Positions 22,968 to 37,834 of a DNA stretch of 64,000 bases are shown piece by piece (the stretch's first letter is position 1; every line of letters starts with the position of its first letter). Made by a program: the position numbers and the translations under genes. The notes beneath the pieces were generated by a model. It saw only the letters and a list, made by a program, of their open reading frames with translations. It did not search any database and had not been told where the DNA came from. This DNA comes from Acanthacorydalis orientalis (lineage: Eukaryota; Arthropoda; Insecta; Megaloptera; Corydalidae): contig CM068313.1 in the NCBI GenBank assembly GCA_034766995.1, forward strand, positions 11,783,012-11,847,011, written 5' to 3'.

Positions 22968-25900
22968 CAATATATAAAATATCCAAAATGTTTTAAAAAT
23001 GGCAACTATTTCATACCGGTCGATGCGTATATAATTGTTCTATATCATATCTTATTTAAAATTAATATCAGTCCATAAAATATGTAGGAAATATCAAATA
23101 AACTGCAAAAAATCACATTTTTTTGATATTGCGGATAATGCGGATATTTCGTATATGGTGGATATTACGGATATTGCTTATTTTGTGGATATGTAGGATA
23201 ATTTGGCAACTAATTAATACTGGTCGATTCGTCTTTTAATGCTTTATGTATATTTCTAGACTAAATTAATATCTGTCCGTAATAAATGTCGGAAATATCA
23301 TAAAAACCGCAAAAAATCAGCAAAAATTACAGTTTTTCCTTCATAAAATACCCAAAATGTTATAAAACTAGCAACTATTTCATACTGTTCTATGCGTTAT
23401 TTATGTTCTATTTCATACTTGAGTCAAAATTGACATCGGTTTATAATAGATACCGAAAAAGTCACAAAAACCGCGAAAAATTAACAAAAATAAAGGTTTT
23501 TCATGGCTAAAAGATCCAAAATGCTATAAAAATGGCAACTATTTCATACTATCCGATGCGTATTTTAATATACTATATCATACATGAGTCAAAATTAACA
23601 TCGGTTCATAATAGATACCAAAAAAGTCACAAAAACCGCGAAAAATTCGCGAAATTAAAGGTTTTTCATGCCTAAAATATCCAAAATGTTAAAAAAGTGG
23701 CAACTATTTCATACTATCCGATGCCTATTTTAATGTTCTATATCATAAATGAGACAAAAATAACATCGGTTCATAATGGATACCGAAAAAGTTACAAAAA
23801 CCGCGAAATATCCGCAAAATATCCGCAAAAAAAAACGTTTTCCTTGCTTAAAATAGCCAAAATATAAAAAAAATTACAAAAATTTCATACTGTTCGATGC
23901 GTATTTTAATGTTCTGTATCATAAGATAATAATAAATAAGAAAAAATAACGAAAAACCCCCAAAAATCGCATTTTTTTGGATTTTGCGGATATGCGGATA
24001 TGGCGGATACGCAAAAATAAACGTTTTTCTTGCTTAAAATAGCCAAAATGTAAAAAAAATTACAAAAATTTCATACTGTTCGATGCGTATTTTAATGTTC
24101 TATATCATAAGATAATAATAAATAACAAAAAATAACGAAAAACCCCCAAAAATCGCATTTTTTTGGATTTTGCGGATATGCGGATATGGCGGATACGCAA
24201 AAATAAACGTTTTTCTTGCTTAAAATAGCCAAAATGTAAAAAAAATTACAAAAATTTCATACTGTTCGATGCGTATTTTAATGTTCTATATCATAAGATA
24301 ATAATAAATAACAAAAAATAACGAAAAACCCCCAAAAATCGCATTTTTTTGGATTTTGCGGATAAACGGATATGGCGGATACGCGGATATGGCGGATATG
24401 ATATCCGCCGCGGATATGATATCCGCCGCGGATATGATATCCGCAATATCCGCGTATCCGCCATATCCGCATATCCGCAAAATCCAAAAAAATGCGATTT
24501 TGGGGGGTTTTTGAGTTATTTTTGTTATTTATTATTATCTAATGATATAGAACATGAGAATACGCATCGAACAGTATGAAATTTTTGTCATTTTTTTTAC
24601 ATTTTGGCTATTTTAAGCAAGAAAAACGTTTATTTTTGCATATCCGCCATATCCGCATATCCGCAAAATCCAAAAAAATGCGATTTTGGGGGGTTTATGA
24701 GTTATTTTTGGTATTTATTATTATCTAATGATATAGAACATGAGAATACGCATCGAACAGTATGAAATTTTTGTCATTTTTTTTACATTTTGGCTATTTT
24801 AAGCAAGAAAAACGTTTATTTTTGCGTATCCGCCATATCCGCATATCCGCAAAATCCAAAAAAATGCGATTTTGGGGGGTTTTTGAGTTATTTTTGGTAT
24901 TTATTATTATCTAATGATATAGAACATGAGAATACGCATCGAACAGTATGAAATTTTTGTCATTTTTTTTACATTTTGGCTATTTTAAGCAAGAAAAACG
25001 TTTATTTTTGCGTATCCGCCATATCCGCATATCCGCAAAATCCAAAAAAATGCGATTTTGGGGGGTTTTTGAGTTATTTTTGGTATTTATTATTATCTAA
25101 TGATATAGAACATGAGAATACGCATCGAACAGTATGAAATTTTTGTCATTTTTTTTACATTTTGGCTATTTTAAGCAAGAAAAACGTTTATTTTTGCATA
25201 TCCGCCATATCCGCATATCCGCAAAATCCAAAAAAATGCGATTTTGGGGGGTTTTTGAGTTATTTTTGGTATTTATTATTATCTAATGATATAGAACATG
25301 AGAATACGCATCGAACAGTATGAAATTTTTGTCATTTTTTTTACATTTTGGCTATTTTAAGCAAGAAAAACGTTTATTTTTGCATATCCGCCATATCCGC
25401 ATATCCGCAAAATCCAAAAAAATGCGATTTTGGGGGGTTTTTGAGTTATTTTTGGTATTTATTATTATCTAATGATATAGAACATGAGAATACGCATCGA
25501 ACAGTATGAAATTTTTGTCATTTTTTTTACATTTTGGCTATTTTAAGCAAGAAAAACGTTTATTTTTGCGTATCCGCCATATCCGCATATCCGCAAAATC
25601 CAAAAAAATGCGATTTTGGGGGGTTTTTGAGTTATTTTTGGTATTTATTATTATCTAATGATATAGAACATGAGAATACGCATCGAACAGTATGAAATTT
25701 TTGTCATTTTTTTTACATTTTGGCTATTTTAAGCAAGAAAAACGTTTATTTTTGCATATCCGCCATATCCGCATATCCGCAAAATCCGAAAAAATGCGAT
25801 TTTGGGGGGTTTATGAGTTATTTTTGGTATTTATTATTATCTAATGATATAGAACATGAGAATACGCATCGAACAGTATGAAATTTTTGTCATTTTTTTT

Positions 25901-26668
25901 ACATTTTGGCTATTTTAAGCAAGAAAAACGTTTATTTTTGCGTATCCGCCATATCCGCATATCCGCAAAATCCAAAAAAATGCGATTTTGGGGGGTTTTT
26001 GAGTTATTTTTGGTATTTATTATTATCTAATGATATAGAACATGAGAATACGCATCGAACAGTATGAAATTTTTGTCATTTTTTTTACATTTTGGCTATT
26101 TTAAGCAAGAAAAACGTTTATTTTTGCGTATCCGCCATATCCGCATATCCGCAAAATCCAAAAAAATGCGATTTTGGGGGGTTTTTGAGTTATTTTTGGT
26201 ATTTATTATTATCTAATGATATAGAACATGAGAATACGCATCGAACAGTATGAAATTTTTGTCATTTTTTTTACATTTTGTATATTTTAAGCAAGAAAAA
26301 CATTTATTTTTGCGGATGTTTTGCGGATATTTCGCGGTTTTTGTCACTTTTTCGGTATCAATTATGAACCTATGTTAATTTTGTTTTTTTTACGATATAG
26401 AACATGAGAATACGCATCGAACGGTATGAAATAGTTGCTAGTTTTATAACATTTTGCATATTTTATGAAGGAATAACGGAAATTTTTGCAGATATTTCGC
26501 GGTTTTTTTGATATTTCCGACATTTATTATGGACCGATGTTAATTTTGTCTAGAAATATACATAAAGCATTAAAAGACGAATCGACCAGTATTAACTAGT
26601 TACCAAAATATCCTACATATCAACAAAATAAATCATATCCGCCATATCCTCAATATCCGCCATATCCG
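22968..26668. repeat. HOR 4 (n=10, m=2)
   Basis: Core A at 24,350-24,490 has only two 18-bp units, the fewest of any HOR. Ten 186-bp plus monomers. Length 3,701 bp. The order of GCATATCC and GCGTATCC starts along its first seven plus monomers is the same as in HOR 5, so that series was copied as a block. Confidence 0.9.
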
Positions 26669-29600
26669 CAATATATAAAATATCCAAAATGTTTTAAAAA
26701 TGGCAACTATTTCATACCGGTCGATGCGTATATAATTGTTCTATATCATATCTTATTTAAAATTAATATCAGTCCATAAAATATGTAGGAAATATCAAAT
26801 AAACTGCAAAAAATCACATTTTTTTGATATTGCGGATAATGCGGATATTTCGTATATGGTGGATATTACGGATATTGCTTATTTTGTGGATATGTAGGAT
26901 AATTTGGCAACTAATTAATACTGGTCGATTCGTCTTTTAATGCTTTATGTATATTTCTAGACTAAATTAATATCTGTCCGTAATAAATGTCGGAAATATC
27001 ATAAAAACCGCAAAAAATCAGCAAAAATTACAGTTTTTCCTTCATAAAATACCCAAAATGTTATAAAACTAGCAACTATTTCATACTGTTCTATGCGTTA
27101 TTTATGTTCTATTTCATACTTGAGTCAAAATTGACATCGGTTTATAATAGATACCGAAAAAGTCACAAAAACCGCGAAAAATTAACAAAAATAAAGGTTT
27201 TTCATGGCTAAAAGATCCAAAATGCTATAAAAATGGCAACTATTTCATACTATCCGATGCGTATTTTAATATACTATATCATACATGAGTCAAAATTAAC
27301 ATCGGTTCATAATAGATACCAAAAAAGTCACAAAAACCGCGAAAAATTCGCGAAATTAAAGGTTTTTCATGCCTAAAATATCCAAAATGTTAAAAAAGTG
27401 GCAACTATTTCATACTATCCGATGCCTATTTTAATGTTCTATATCATAAATGAGACAAAAATAACATCGGTTCATAATGGATACCGAAAAAGTTACAAAA
27501 ACCGCGAAATATCCGCAAAATATCCGCAAAAAAAAAACGTTTTCCTTGCTTAAAATAGCCAAAATATAAAAAAAATTACAAAAATTTCATACTGTTCGAT
27601 GCGTATTTTAATGTTCTGTATCATAAGATAATAATAAATAAGAAAAAATAACGAAAAACCCCCAAAAATCGCATTTTTTTGGATTTTGCGGATATGCGGA
27701 TATGGCGGATACGCAAAAATAAACGTTTTTCTTGCTTAAAATAGCCAAAATGTAAAAAAAATTACAAAAATTTCATACTGTTCGATGCGTATTTTAATGT
27801 TCTATATCATAAGATAATAATAAATAACAAAAAATAACGAAAAACCCCCAAAAATCGCATTTTTTTGGATTTTGCGGATATGCGGATATGGCGGATACGC
27901 AAAAATAAACGTTTTTCTTGCTTAAAATAGCCAAAATGTAAAAAAAATTACAAAAATTTCATACTGTTCGATGCGTATTTTAATGTTCTATATCATAAGA
28001 TAATAATAAATAACAAAAAATAACGAAAAACCCCCAAAAATCGCATTTTTTTGGATTTTGCGGATAAACGGATATGGCGGATACGCGGATATGGCGGATA
28101 TGATATCCGCCGCGGATATGATATCCGACGCGGATATGATATCCGCCGCGGATATGATATCCGCAATATCCGCGTATCCGCCATATCCGCATATCCGCAA
28201 AATCCAAAAAAATGCGATTTTGGGGGGTTTTTGAGTTATTTTTGTTATTTATTATTATCTAATGATATAGAACATGAGAATACGCATCGAACAGTATGAA
28301 ATTTTTGTCATTTTTTTTACATTTTGGCTATTTTAAGCAAGAAAAACGTTTATTTTTGCATATCCGCCATATCCGCATATCCGCAAAATCCAAAAAAATG
28401 CGATTTTGGGGGGTTTATGAGTTATTTTTGGTATTTATTATTATCTAATGATATAGAACATGAGAATACGCATCGAACAGTATGAAATTTTTGTCATTTT
28501 TTTTACATTTTGGCTATTTTAAGCAAGAAAAACGTTTATTTTTGCGTATCCGCCATATCCGCATATCCGCAAAATCCAAAAAAATGCGATTTTGGGGGGT
28601 TTTTGAGTTATTTTTGGTATTTATTATTATCTAATGATATAGAACATGAGAATACGCATCGAACAGTATGAAATTTTTGTCATTTTTTTTACATTTTGGC
28701 TATTTTAAGCAAGAAAAACGTTTATTTTTGCGTATCCGCCATATCCGCATATCCGCAAAATCCAAAAAAATGCGATTTTGGGGGGTTTTTGAGTTATTTT
28801 TGGTATTTATTATTATCTAATGATATAGAACATGAGAATACGCATCGAACAGTATGAAATTTTTGTCATTTTTTTTACATTTTGGCTATTTTAAGCAAGA
28901 AAAACGTTTATTTTTGCATATCCGCCATATCCGCATATCCGCAAAATCCAAAAAAATGCGATTTTGGGGGGTTTTTGAGTTATTTTTGGTATTTATTATT
29001 ATCTAATGATATAGAACATGAGAATACGCATCGAACAGTATGAAATTTTTGTCATTTTTTTTACATTTTGGCTATTTTAAGCAAGAAAAACGTTTATTTT
29101 TGCATATCCGCCATATCCGCATATCCGCAAAATCCAAAAAAATGCGATTTTGGGGGGTTTTTGAGTTATTTTTGGTATTTATTATTATCTAATGATATAG
29201 AACATGAGAATACGCATCGAACAGTATGAAATTTTTGTCATTTTTTTTACATTTTGGCTATTTTAAGCAAGAAAAACGTTTATTTTTGCGTATCCGCCAT
29301 ATCCGCATATCCGCAAAATCCAAAAAAATGCGATTTTGGGGGGTTTTTGAGTTATTTTTGGTATTTATTATTATCTAATGATATAGAACATGAGAATACG
29401 CATCGAACAGTATGAAATTTTTGTCATTTTTTTTACATTTTGGCTATTTTAAGCAAGAAAAACGTTTATTTTTGCGTATCCGCCATATCCGCATATCCGC
29501 AAAATCCAAAAAAATGCGATTTTGGGGGGTTTTTGAGTTATTTTTGGTATTTATTATTATCTAATGATATAGAACATGAGAATACGCATCGAACAGTATG

Positions 29601-30202
29601 AAATTTTTGTCATTTTTTTTACATTTTGGCTATTTTAAGCAAGAAAAACGTTTATTTTTGCGTATCCGCCATATCCGCATATCCGCAAAATCCAAAAAAA
29701 TGCGATTTTGGGGGGTTTTTGAGTTATTTTTGGTATTTATTATTATCTAATGATATAGAACATGAGAATACGCATCGAACAGTATGAAATTTTTGTCATT
29801 TTTTTTACATTTTGTATATTTTAAGCAAGAAAAACATTTATTTTTGCGGATGTTTTGCGGATATTTCGCGGTTTTTGTCACTTTTTCGGTATCAATTATG
29901 AACCTATGTTAATTTTGTTTCTTTTACGATATAGAACATGAGAATACGCATCGAACGGTATGAAATAGTTGCTAGTTTTATAACATTTTGCATATTTTAT
30001 GAAGGAATAACGGAAATTTTTGCAGATATTTTGCGGTTTTTTTGATATTTCCGACATTTATTATGGACCGATGTTAATTTTGTCTAGAAATATACATAAA
30101 GCATTAAAAGACGAATCGACCAGTATTAACTAGTTACCAAAATATCCTACATATCAACAAAATAAATCATATCCGCCATATCCTCAATATCCGCCATATC
30201 CG
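26669..30202. repeat. HOR 5 (n=9, m=3)
   Basis: Core A at 28,052-28,210 has three 18-bp units, one with CCGACG in place of CCGCCG. Nine 186-bp plus monomers. Length 3,534 bp. First HOR with GTTTCTTTTACG instead of GTTTTTTTTACG in the older plus monomer; all later HORs up to 11 share it. Confidence 0.9.
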
Positions 30203-32809
30203 CAATATATAAAATATCCAAAATGTTTTAAAAATGGCAACTATTTCATACCGGTCGATGCGTATATAATTGTTCTATATCATATCTTATTTAAAATTAA
30301 TATCAGTCCATAAAATATGTAGGAAATATCAAATAAACTGCAAAAAATCACATTTTTTTGATATTGCGGATAATGCGGATATTTCGTATATGGTGGATAT
30401 TACGGATATTGCTTATTTTGTGGATATGTAGGATAATTTGGCAACTAATTAATACTGGTCGATTCGTCTTTTAATGCTTTATGTATATTTCTAGACTAAA
30501 TTAATATCTGTCCGTAATAAATGTCGGAAATATCATAAAAACCGCAAAAAATCAGCAAAAATTACAGTTTTTCCTTCATAAAATACCCAAAATGTTATAA
30601 AACTAGCAACTATTTCATACTGTTCTATGCGTTATTTAATGTTCTATTTCATACTTGAGTCAAAATTGACATCGGTTTATAATAGATACCGAAAAAGTCA
30701 CAAAAACCGCGAAAAATTAACAAAAATAAAGGTTTTTCATGGCTAAAAGATCCAAAATGCTATAAAAATGGCAACTATTTCATACTATCCGATGCGTATT
30801 TTAATATACTATATCATACATGAGTCAAAATTAACATCGGTTCATAATAGATACCAAAAAAGTCACAAAAACCGCGAAAAATTCGCGAAATTAAAGGTTT
30901 TTCATGCCTAAAATATCCAAAATGTTAAAAAAGTGGCAACTATTTCATACTATCCGATGCCTATTTTAATGTTCTATATCATAAATGAGACAAAAATAAC
31001 ATCGGTTCATAATGGATACCGAAAAAGTTACAAAAACCGCGAAATATCCGCAAAATATCCGCAAAAAAAAAAACGTTTTCCTTGCTTAAAATAGCCAAAA
31101 TATAAAAAAAATTACAAAAATTTCATACTGTTCGATGCGTATTTTAATGTTCTGTATCATAAGATAATAATAAATAACAAAAAATAACGAAAAACCCCCA
31201 AAAATCGCATTTTTTTGGATTTTGCGGATATGCGGATATGGCGGATACGCAAAAATAAACGTTTTTCTTGCTTAAAATAGCCAAAATGTAAAAAAAATTA
31301 CAAAAATTTCATACTGTTCGATGCGTATTTTAATGTTCTATATCATAAGATAATAATAAATAACAAAAAATAACGAAAAACCCCCAAAAATCGCATTTTT
31401 TTGGATTTTGCGGATATGCGGATATGGCGGATACGCAAAAATAAACGTTTTTCTTGCTTAAAATAGCCAAAATGTAAAAAAAATTACAAAAATTTCATAC
31501 TGTTCGATGCGTATTTTAATGTTCTATATCATAAGATAATAATAAATAACAAAAAATAACGAAAAACCCCCAAAAATCGCATTTTTTTGGATTTTGCGGA
31601 TAAACGGATATGGCGGATACGCGGATATGGCGGATATGATATCCGCCGCGGATATGATATCCGCCGCGGATATGATATCCGCCGCGGATATGATATCCGC
31701 AATATCCGCGTATCCGCCATATCCGCATATCCGCAAAATCCAAAAAAATGCGATTTTGGGGGGTTTTTGAGTTATTTTTGTTATTTATTATTATCTAATG
31801 ATATAGAACATGAGAATACGCATCGAACAGTATGAAATTTTTGTCATTTTTTTTACATTTTGGCTATTTTAAGCAAGAAAAACGTTTATTTTTGCATATC
31901 CGCCATATCCGCATATCCGCAAAATCCAAAAAAATGCGATTTTGGGGGGTTTATGAGTTATTTTTGGTATTTATTATTATCTAATGATATAGAACATGAG
32001 AATACGCATCGAACAGTATGAAATTTTTGTCATTTTTTTTACATTTTGGCTATTTTAAGCAAGAAAAACGTTTATTTTTGCGTATCCGCCATATCCGCAT
32101 ATCCGCAAAATCCAAAAAAATGCGATTTTGGGGGGATTTTGAGTTATTTTTGGTATTTATTATTATCTAATGATATAGAACATGAGAATACGCATCGAAC
32201 AGTATGAAATTTTTGTCATTTTTTTTACATTTTGGCTATTTTAAGCAAGAAAAACGTTTATTTTTGCGTATCCGCCATATCCGCATATCCGCAAAATCCA
32301 AAAAAATGCGATTTTGGGGGGTTTTTGAGTTATTTTTGGTATTTATTATTATCTAATGATATAGAACATGAGAATACGCATCGAACAGTATGAAATTTTT
32401 GTCATTTTTTTTACATTTTGTATATTTTAAGCAAGAAAAACATTTATTTTTGCGGATGTTTTGCGGATATTTCGCGGTTTTTGTCACTTTTTCGGTATCA
32501 ATTATGAACCTATGTTAATTTTGTTTCTTTTACGATATAGAACATGAGAATACGCATCGAACGGTATGAAATAGTTGCTAGTTTTATAACATTTTGCATA
32601 TTTTATGAAGGAATAACGGAAATTTTTGCAGATATTTTGCGGTTTTTTTTGATATTTCCGACATTTATTATGGACCGATGTTAATTTTGTCTAGAAATAT
32701 ACATAAAGCATTAAAAGACGAATCGACCAGTATTAACTAGTTACCAAAATATCCTACATATCAACAAAATAAATCATATCCGCCATATCCTCAATATCCG
32801 CCATATCCG
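30203..32809. repeat. HOR 6 (n=4, m=3)
   Basis: Core A at 31,588-31,745. Four 186-bp plus monomers, one with the variant GGGGGGATTTTGAG that recurs in HORs 8-10. Length 2,607 bp. It returns to the GTTATTTAATGTTC and AATAACAAAAAATAACG forms also seen in HOR 1. Confidence 0.9.
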
Positions 32810-34856
32810 CAATATATAAAATATCCAAAATGTTTTAAAAATGGCAACTATTTCATACCGGTCGATGCGTATATAATTGTTCTATATCATATCTTATTTA
32901 AAATTAATATCAGTCCATAAAATATGTAGGAAATATCAAATAAACTGCAAAAAATCACATTTTTTTGATATTGCGGATAATGCGGATATTTCGTATATGG
33001 TGGATATTACGGATATTGCTTATTTTGTGGATATGTAGGATAATTTGGCAACTAATTAATACTGGTCGATTCGTCTTTTAATGCTTTATGTATATTTCTA
33101 GACTAAATTAATATCTGTCCGTAATAAATGTCGGAAATATCATAAAAACCGCAAAAAATCAGCAAAAATTACAGTTTTTCCTTCATAAAATACCCAAAAT
33201 GTTATAAAACTAGCAACTATTTCATACTGTTCTATGCGTTATTTAATGTTCTATTTCATACTTGAGTCAAAATTGACATCGGTTTATAATAGATACCGAA
33301 AAAGTCACAAAAACCGCGAAAAATTAACAAAAATAAAGGTTTTTCATGGCTAAAAGATCCAAAATGCTATAAAAATGGCAACTATTTCATACTATCCGAT
33401 GCGTATTTTAATATACTATATCATACATGAGTCAAAATTAACATCGGTTCATAATAGATACCAAAAAAGTCACAAAAACCGCGAAAAATTCGCGAAATTA
33501 AAGGTTTTTCATGCCTAAAATATCCAAAATGTTAAAAAAGTGGCAACTATTTCATACTATCCGATGCCTATTTTAATGTTCTATATCATAAATGAGACAA
33601 AAATAACATCGGTTCATAATGGATACCGAAAAAGTTACAAAAACCGCGAAATATCCGCAAAATATCCGCAAAAAAAAAACGTTTTCCTTGCTTAAAATAG
33701 CCAAAATATAAAAAAAATTACAAAAATTTCATACTGTTCGATGCGTATTTTAATGTTCTGTATCATAAGATAATAATAAATAACAAAAAATAACGAAAAA
33801 CCCCCAAAAATCGCATTTTTTTGGATTTTGCGGATATGCGGATATGGCGGATACGCAAAAATAAACGTTTTTCTTGCTTAAAATAGCCAAAATGTAAAAA
33901 AAATTACAAAAATTTCATACTGTTCGATGCGTATTTTAATGTTCTATATCATAAGATAATAATAAATAACAAAAAATAACGAAAAACCCCCAAAAATCGC
34001 ATTTTTTTGGATTTTGCGGATATGCGGATATGGCGGATACGCAAAAATAAACGTTTTTCTTGCTTAAAATAGCCAAAATGTAAAAAAAATTACAAAAATT
34101 TCATACTGTTCGATGCGTATTTTAATGTTCTATATCATAAGATAATAATAAATAACAAAAAATAACGAAAAACCCCCAAAAATCGCATTTTTTTGGATTT
34201 TGCGGATAAACGGATATGGCGGATACGCGGATATGGCGGATATGATATCCGCCGCGGATATGATATCCGCCGCGGATATGATATCCGCCGCGGATATGAT
34301 ATCCGCAATATCCGCGTATCCGCCATATCCGCATATCCGCAAAATCCAAAAAAATGCGATTTTGGGGGGTTTTTGAGTTATTTTTGGTATTTATTATTAT
34401 CTAATGATATAGAACATGAGAATACGCATCGAACAGTATGAAATTTTTGTCATTTTTTTTACATTTTGGCTATTTTAAGCAAGAAAAACGTTTTTTTTTG
34501 CGGATATTTTGCGGATATTTCGCGGTTTTTGTCGCTTTTTCGGTATCAATTATGAACCTATGTTAATTTTGTTTCTTTTACGATATAGAACATGAGAATA
34601 CGCATCGAACGGTATGAAATAGTTGCTAGTTTTATAACATTTTGCATATTTTATGAAGGAATAACGGAAATTTTTGCAGATATTTTGCGGTTTTTTTGAT
34701 ATTTCCGACATTTATTATGGACCGATGTTAATTTTGTCTAGAAATATACATAAAGCATTAAAAGACGAATCGACCAGTATTAACTAGTTACCAAAATATC
34801 CTACATATCAACAAAATAAATCATATCCGCCATATCCTCAATATCCGCCATATCCG
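32810..34856. repeat. HOR 7 (n=1, m=3), shortest
   Basis: Core A at 34,194-34,351, followed by a single 186-bp plus monomer that passes through AACGTTTTTTTTTGCGGATA directly into the older plus monomers. Length 2,047 bp, matching loss of three monomers from the reference. The first plus monomer has TTGGTATTTATT, shared with HORs 8-10, rather than TTGTTATTTATT. Confidence 0.9.
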
Positions 34857-37834
34857 CAATATATAAAATATCCAAAATGTTTTAAAAATGGCAACTATTT
34901 CATACCGGTCGATGCGTATATAATTGTTCTATATCATATCTTATTTAAAATTAATATCAGTCCATAAAATATGTAGGAAATATCAAATAAACTGCAAAAA
35001 ATCACATTTTTTTGATATTGCGGATAATGCGGATATTTCGTATATGGTGGATATTACGGATATTGCTTATTTTGTGGATATGTAGGATAATTTGGCAACT
35101 AATTAATACTGGTCGATTCGTCTTTTAATGCTTTATGTATATTTCTAGACTAAATTAATATCTGTCCGTAATAAATGTCGGAAATATCATAAAAACCGCA
35201 AAAAATCAGCAAAAATTACAGTTTTTCCTTCATAAAATACCCAAAATGTTATAAAACTAGCAACTATTTCATACTGTTCTATGCGTTATTTAATGTTCTA
35301 TTTCATACTTGAGTCAAAATTGACATCGGTTTATAATAGATACCGAAAAAGTCACAAAAACCGCGAAAAATTAACAAAAATAAAGGTTTTTCATGGCTAA
35401 AAGATCCAAAATGCTATAAAAATGGCAACTATTTCATACTATCCGATGCGTATTTTAATATACTATATCATACATGAGTCAAAATTAACATCGGTTCATA
35501 ATAGATACCAAAAAAGGCACAAAAACCGCGAAAAATTCGCGAAATTAAAGGTTTTTCATGCCTAAAATATCCAAAATGTTAAAAAAGTGGCAACTATTTC
35601 ATACTATCCGATGCCTATTTTAATGTTCTATATCATAAATGAGACAAAAATAACATCGGTTCATAATGGATACCGAAAAAGTTACAAAAACCGCGAAATA
35701 TCCGCAAAATATCCGCAAAAAAAAAACGTTTTCCTTGCTTAAAATAGCCAAAATGTAAAAAAAATTACAAAAATTTCATACTGTTCGATGCGTATTTTAA
35801 TGTTCTGTATCATAAGATAATAATAAATAACAAAAAATAACGAAAAACCCCCAAAAATCGCATTTTTTTGGATTTTGCGGATATGCGGATATGGCGGATA
35901 CGCAAAAATAAACGTTTTTCTTGCTTAAAATAGCCAAAATGTAAAAAAAATTACAAAAATTTCATACTGTTCGATGCATATTTTAATGTTCTATATCATA
36001 AGATAATAATAAATAACAAAAAATAACGAAAAACCCCCAAAAATCGCATTTTTTTGGATTTTGCGGATATGCGGATATGGCGGATACGCAAAAATAAACG
36101 TTTTTCTTGCTTAAAATAGCCAAAATGTAAAAAAAATTACAAAAATTTCATACTGTTCGATGCGTATTTTAATGTTCTATATCATAAGATAATAATAAAT
36201 AACAAAAAATAACGAAAAACCCCCAAAAATCGCATTTTTTTGGATTTTGCGGATAAACGGATATGGCGGATACGCGGATATGGCGGATATGATATCCGCC
36301 GCGGATATGATATCCGCCGCGGATATGATATCCGCCGCGGATATGATATCCGCAATATCCGCGTATCCGCCATATCCGCATATCCGCAAAATCCAAAAAA
36401 ATGCGATTTTGGGGGGTTTTTGAGTTATTTTTGGTATTTATTATTATCTAATGATATAGAACATGAGAATACGCATCGAACAGTATGAAATTTTTGTCAT
36501 TTTTTTTACATTTTGGCTATTTTAAGCAAGAAAAACGTTTATTTTTGCATATCCGCCATATCCGCATATCCGCAAAATCCAAAAAAATGCGATTTTGGGG
36601 GGTTTATGAGTTATTTTTGGTATTTATTATTATCTAATGATATAGAACATGAGAATACGCATCGAACAGTATGAAATTTTTGTCATTTTTTTTACATTTT
36701 GGCTATTTTAAGCAAGAAAAACGTTTATTTTTGCGTATCCGCCATATCCGCATATCCGCAAAATCCAAAAAAAATGCGATTTTGGGGGGTTTTTGAGTTA
36801 TTTTTGGTATTTATTATTATCTAATGATATAGAACATGAGAATACGCATCGAACAGTATGAAATTTTTGTAATTTTTTTTACATTTTGGCTATTTTAAGC
36901 AAGAAAAACGTTTATTTTTGCGTATCCGCCATATCCGCATATCCGCAAAATCCAAAAAAATGCGATTTTGGGGGGTTTTTGAGTTATTTTTGGTATTTAT
37001 TATTATCTAATGATATAGAACATGAGAATACGCATCGAACAGTATGAAATTTTTGTCATTTTTTTTACATTTTGGCTATTTTAAGCAAGAAAAACGTTTA
37101 TTTTTGCGTATCCGCCATATCCGCATATCCGCAAAATCCAAAAAAATGCGATTTTGGGGGGATTTTGAGTTATTTTTGGTATTTATTATTATCTAATGAT
37201 ATAGAACATGAGAATACGCATCGAACAGTATGAAATTTTTGTCATTTTTTTTACATTTTGGCTATTTTAAGCAAGAAAAACGTTTATTTTTGCGTATCCG
37301 CCATATCCGCATATCCGCAAAATCCAAAAAAATGCGATTTTGGGGGGTTTTTGAGTTATTTTTGGTATTTATTATTATCTAATGATATAGAACATGAGAA
37401 TACGCATCGAACAGTATGAAATTTTTGTCATTTTTTTTACATTTTGTATATTTTAAGCAAGAAAAACATTTATTTTTGCGGATGTTTTGCGGATATTTCG
37501 CGGTTTTTGTCACTTTTTCGGTATCAATTATGAACCTATGTTAATTTTGTTTCTTTTACGATATAGAACATGAGAATACGCATCGAACGGTATGAAATAG
37601 TTGCTAGTTTTATAACATTTTGCATATTTTATGAAGGAATAACGGAAATTTTTGCAGATATTTTGCGGTTTTTTTGATATTTCCGACATTTATTATGGAC
37701 CGATGTTAATTTTGTCTAGAAATATACATAAAGCATTAAAAGACGAATCGACCAGTATTAACTAGTTACCAAAATATCCTACATATCAACAAAATAAATC
37801 ATATCCGCCATATCCTCAATATCCGCCATATCCG
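34857..37834. repeat. HOR 8 (n=6, m=3)
   Basis: Core A at 36,241-36,398. Six 186-bp plus monomers, one with GTAATTTTTTTTAC. Length 2,978 bp. It shares AAAAGGCACAAAAACCG, CCAAAATGTAAAAAAAATT and TTCGATGCATATTTT with HOR 9 only. Confidence 0.9.
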
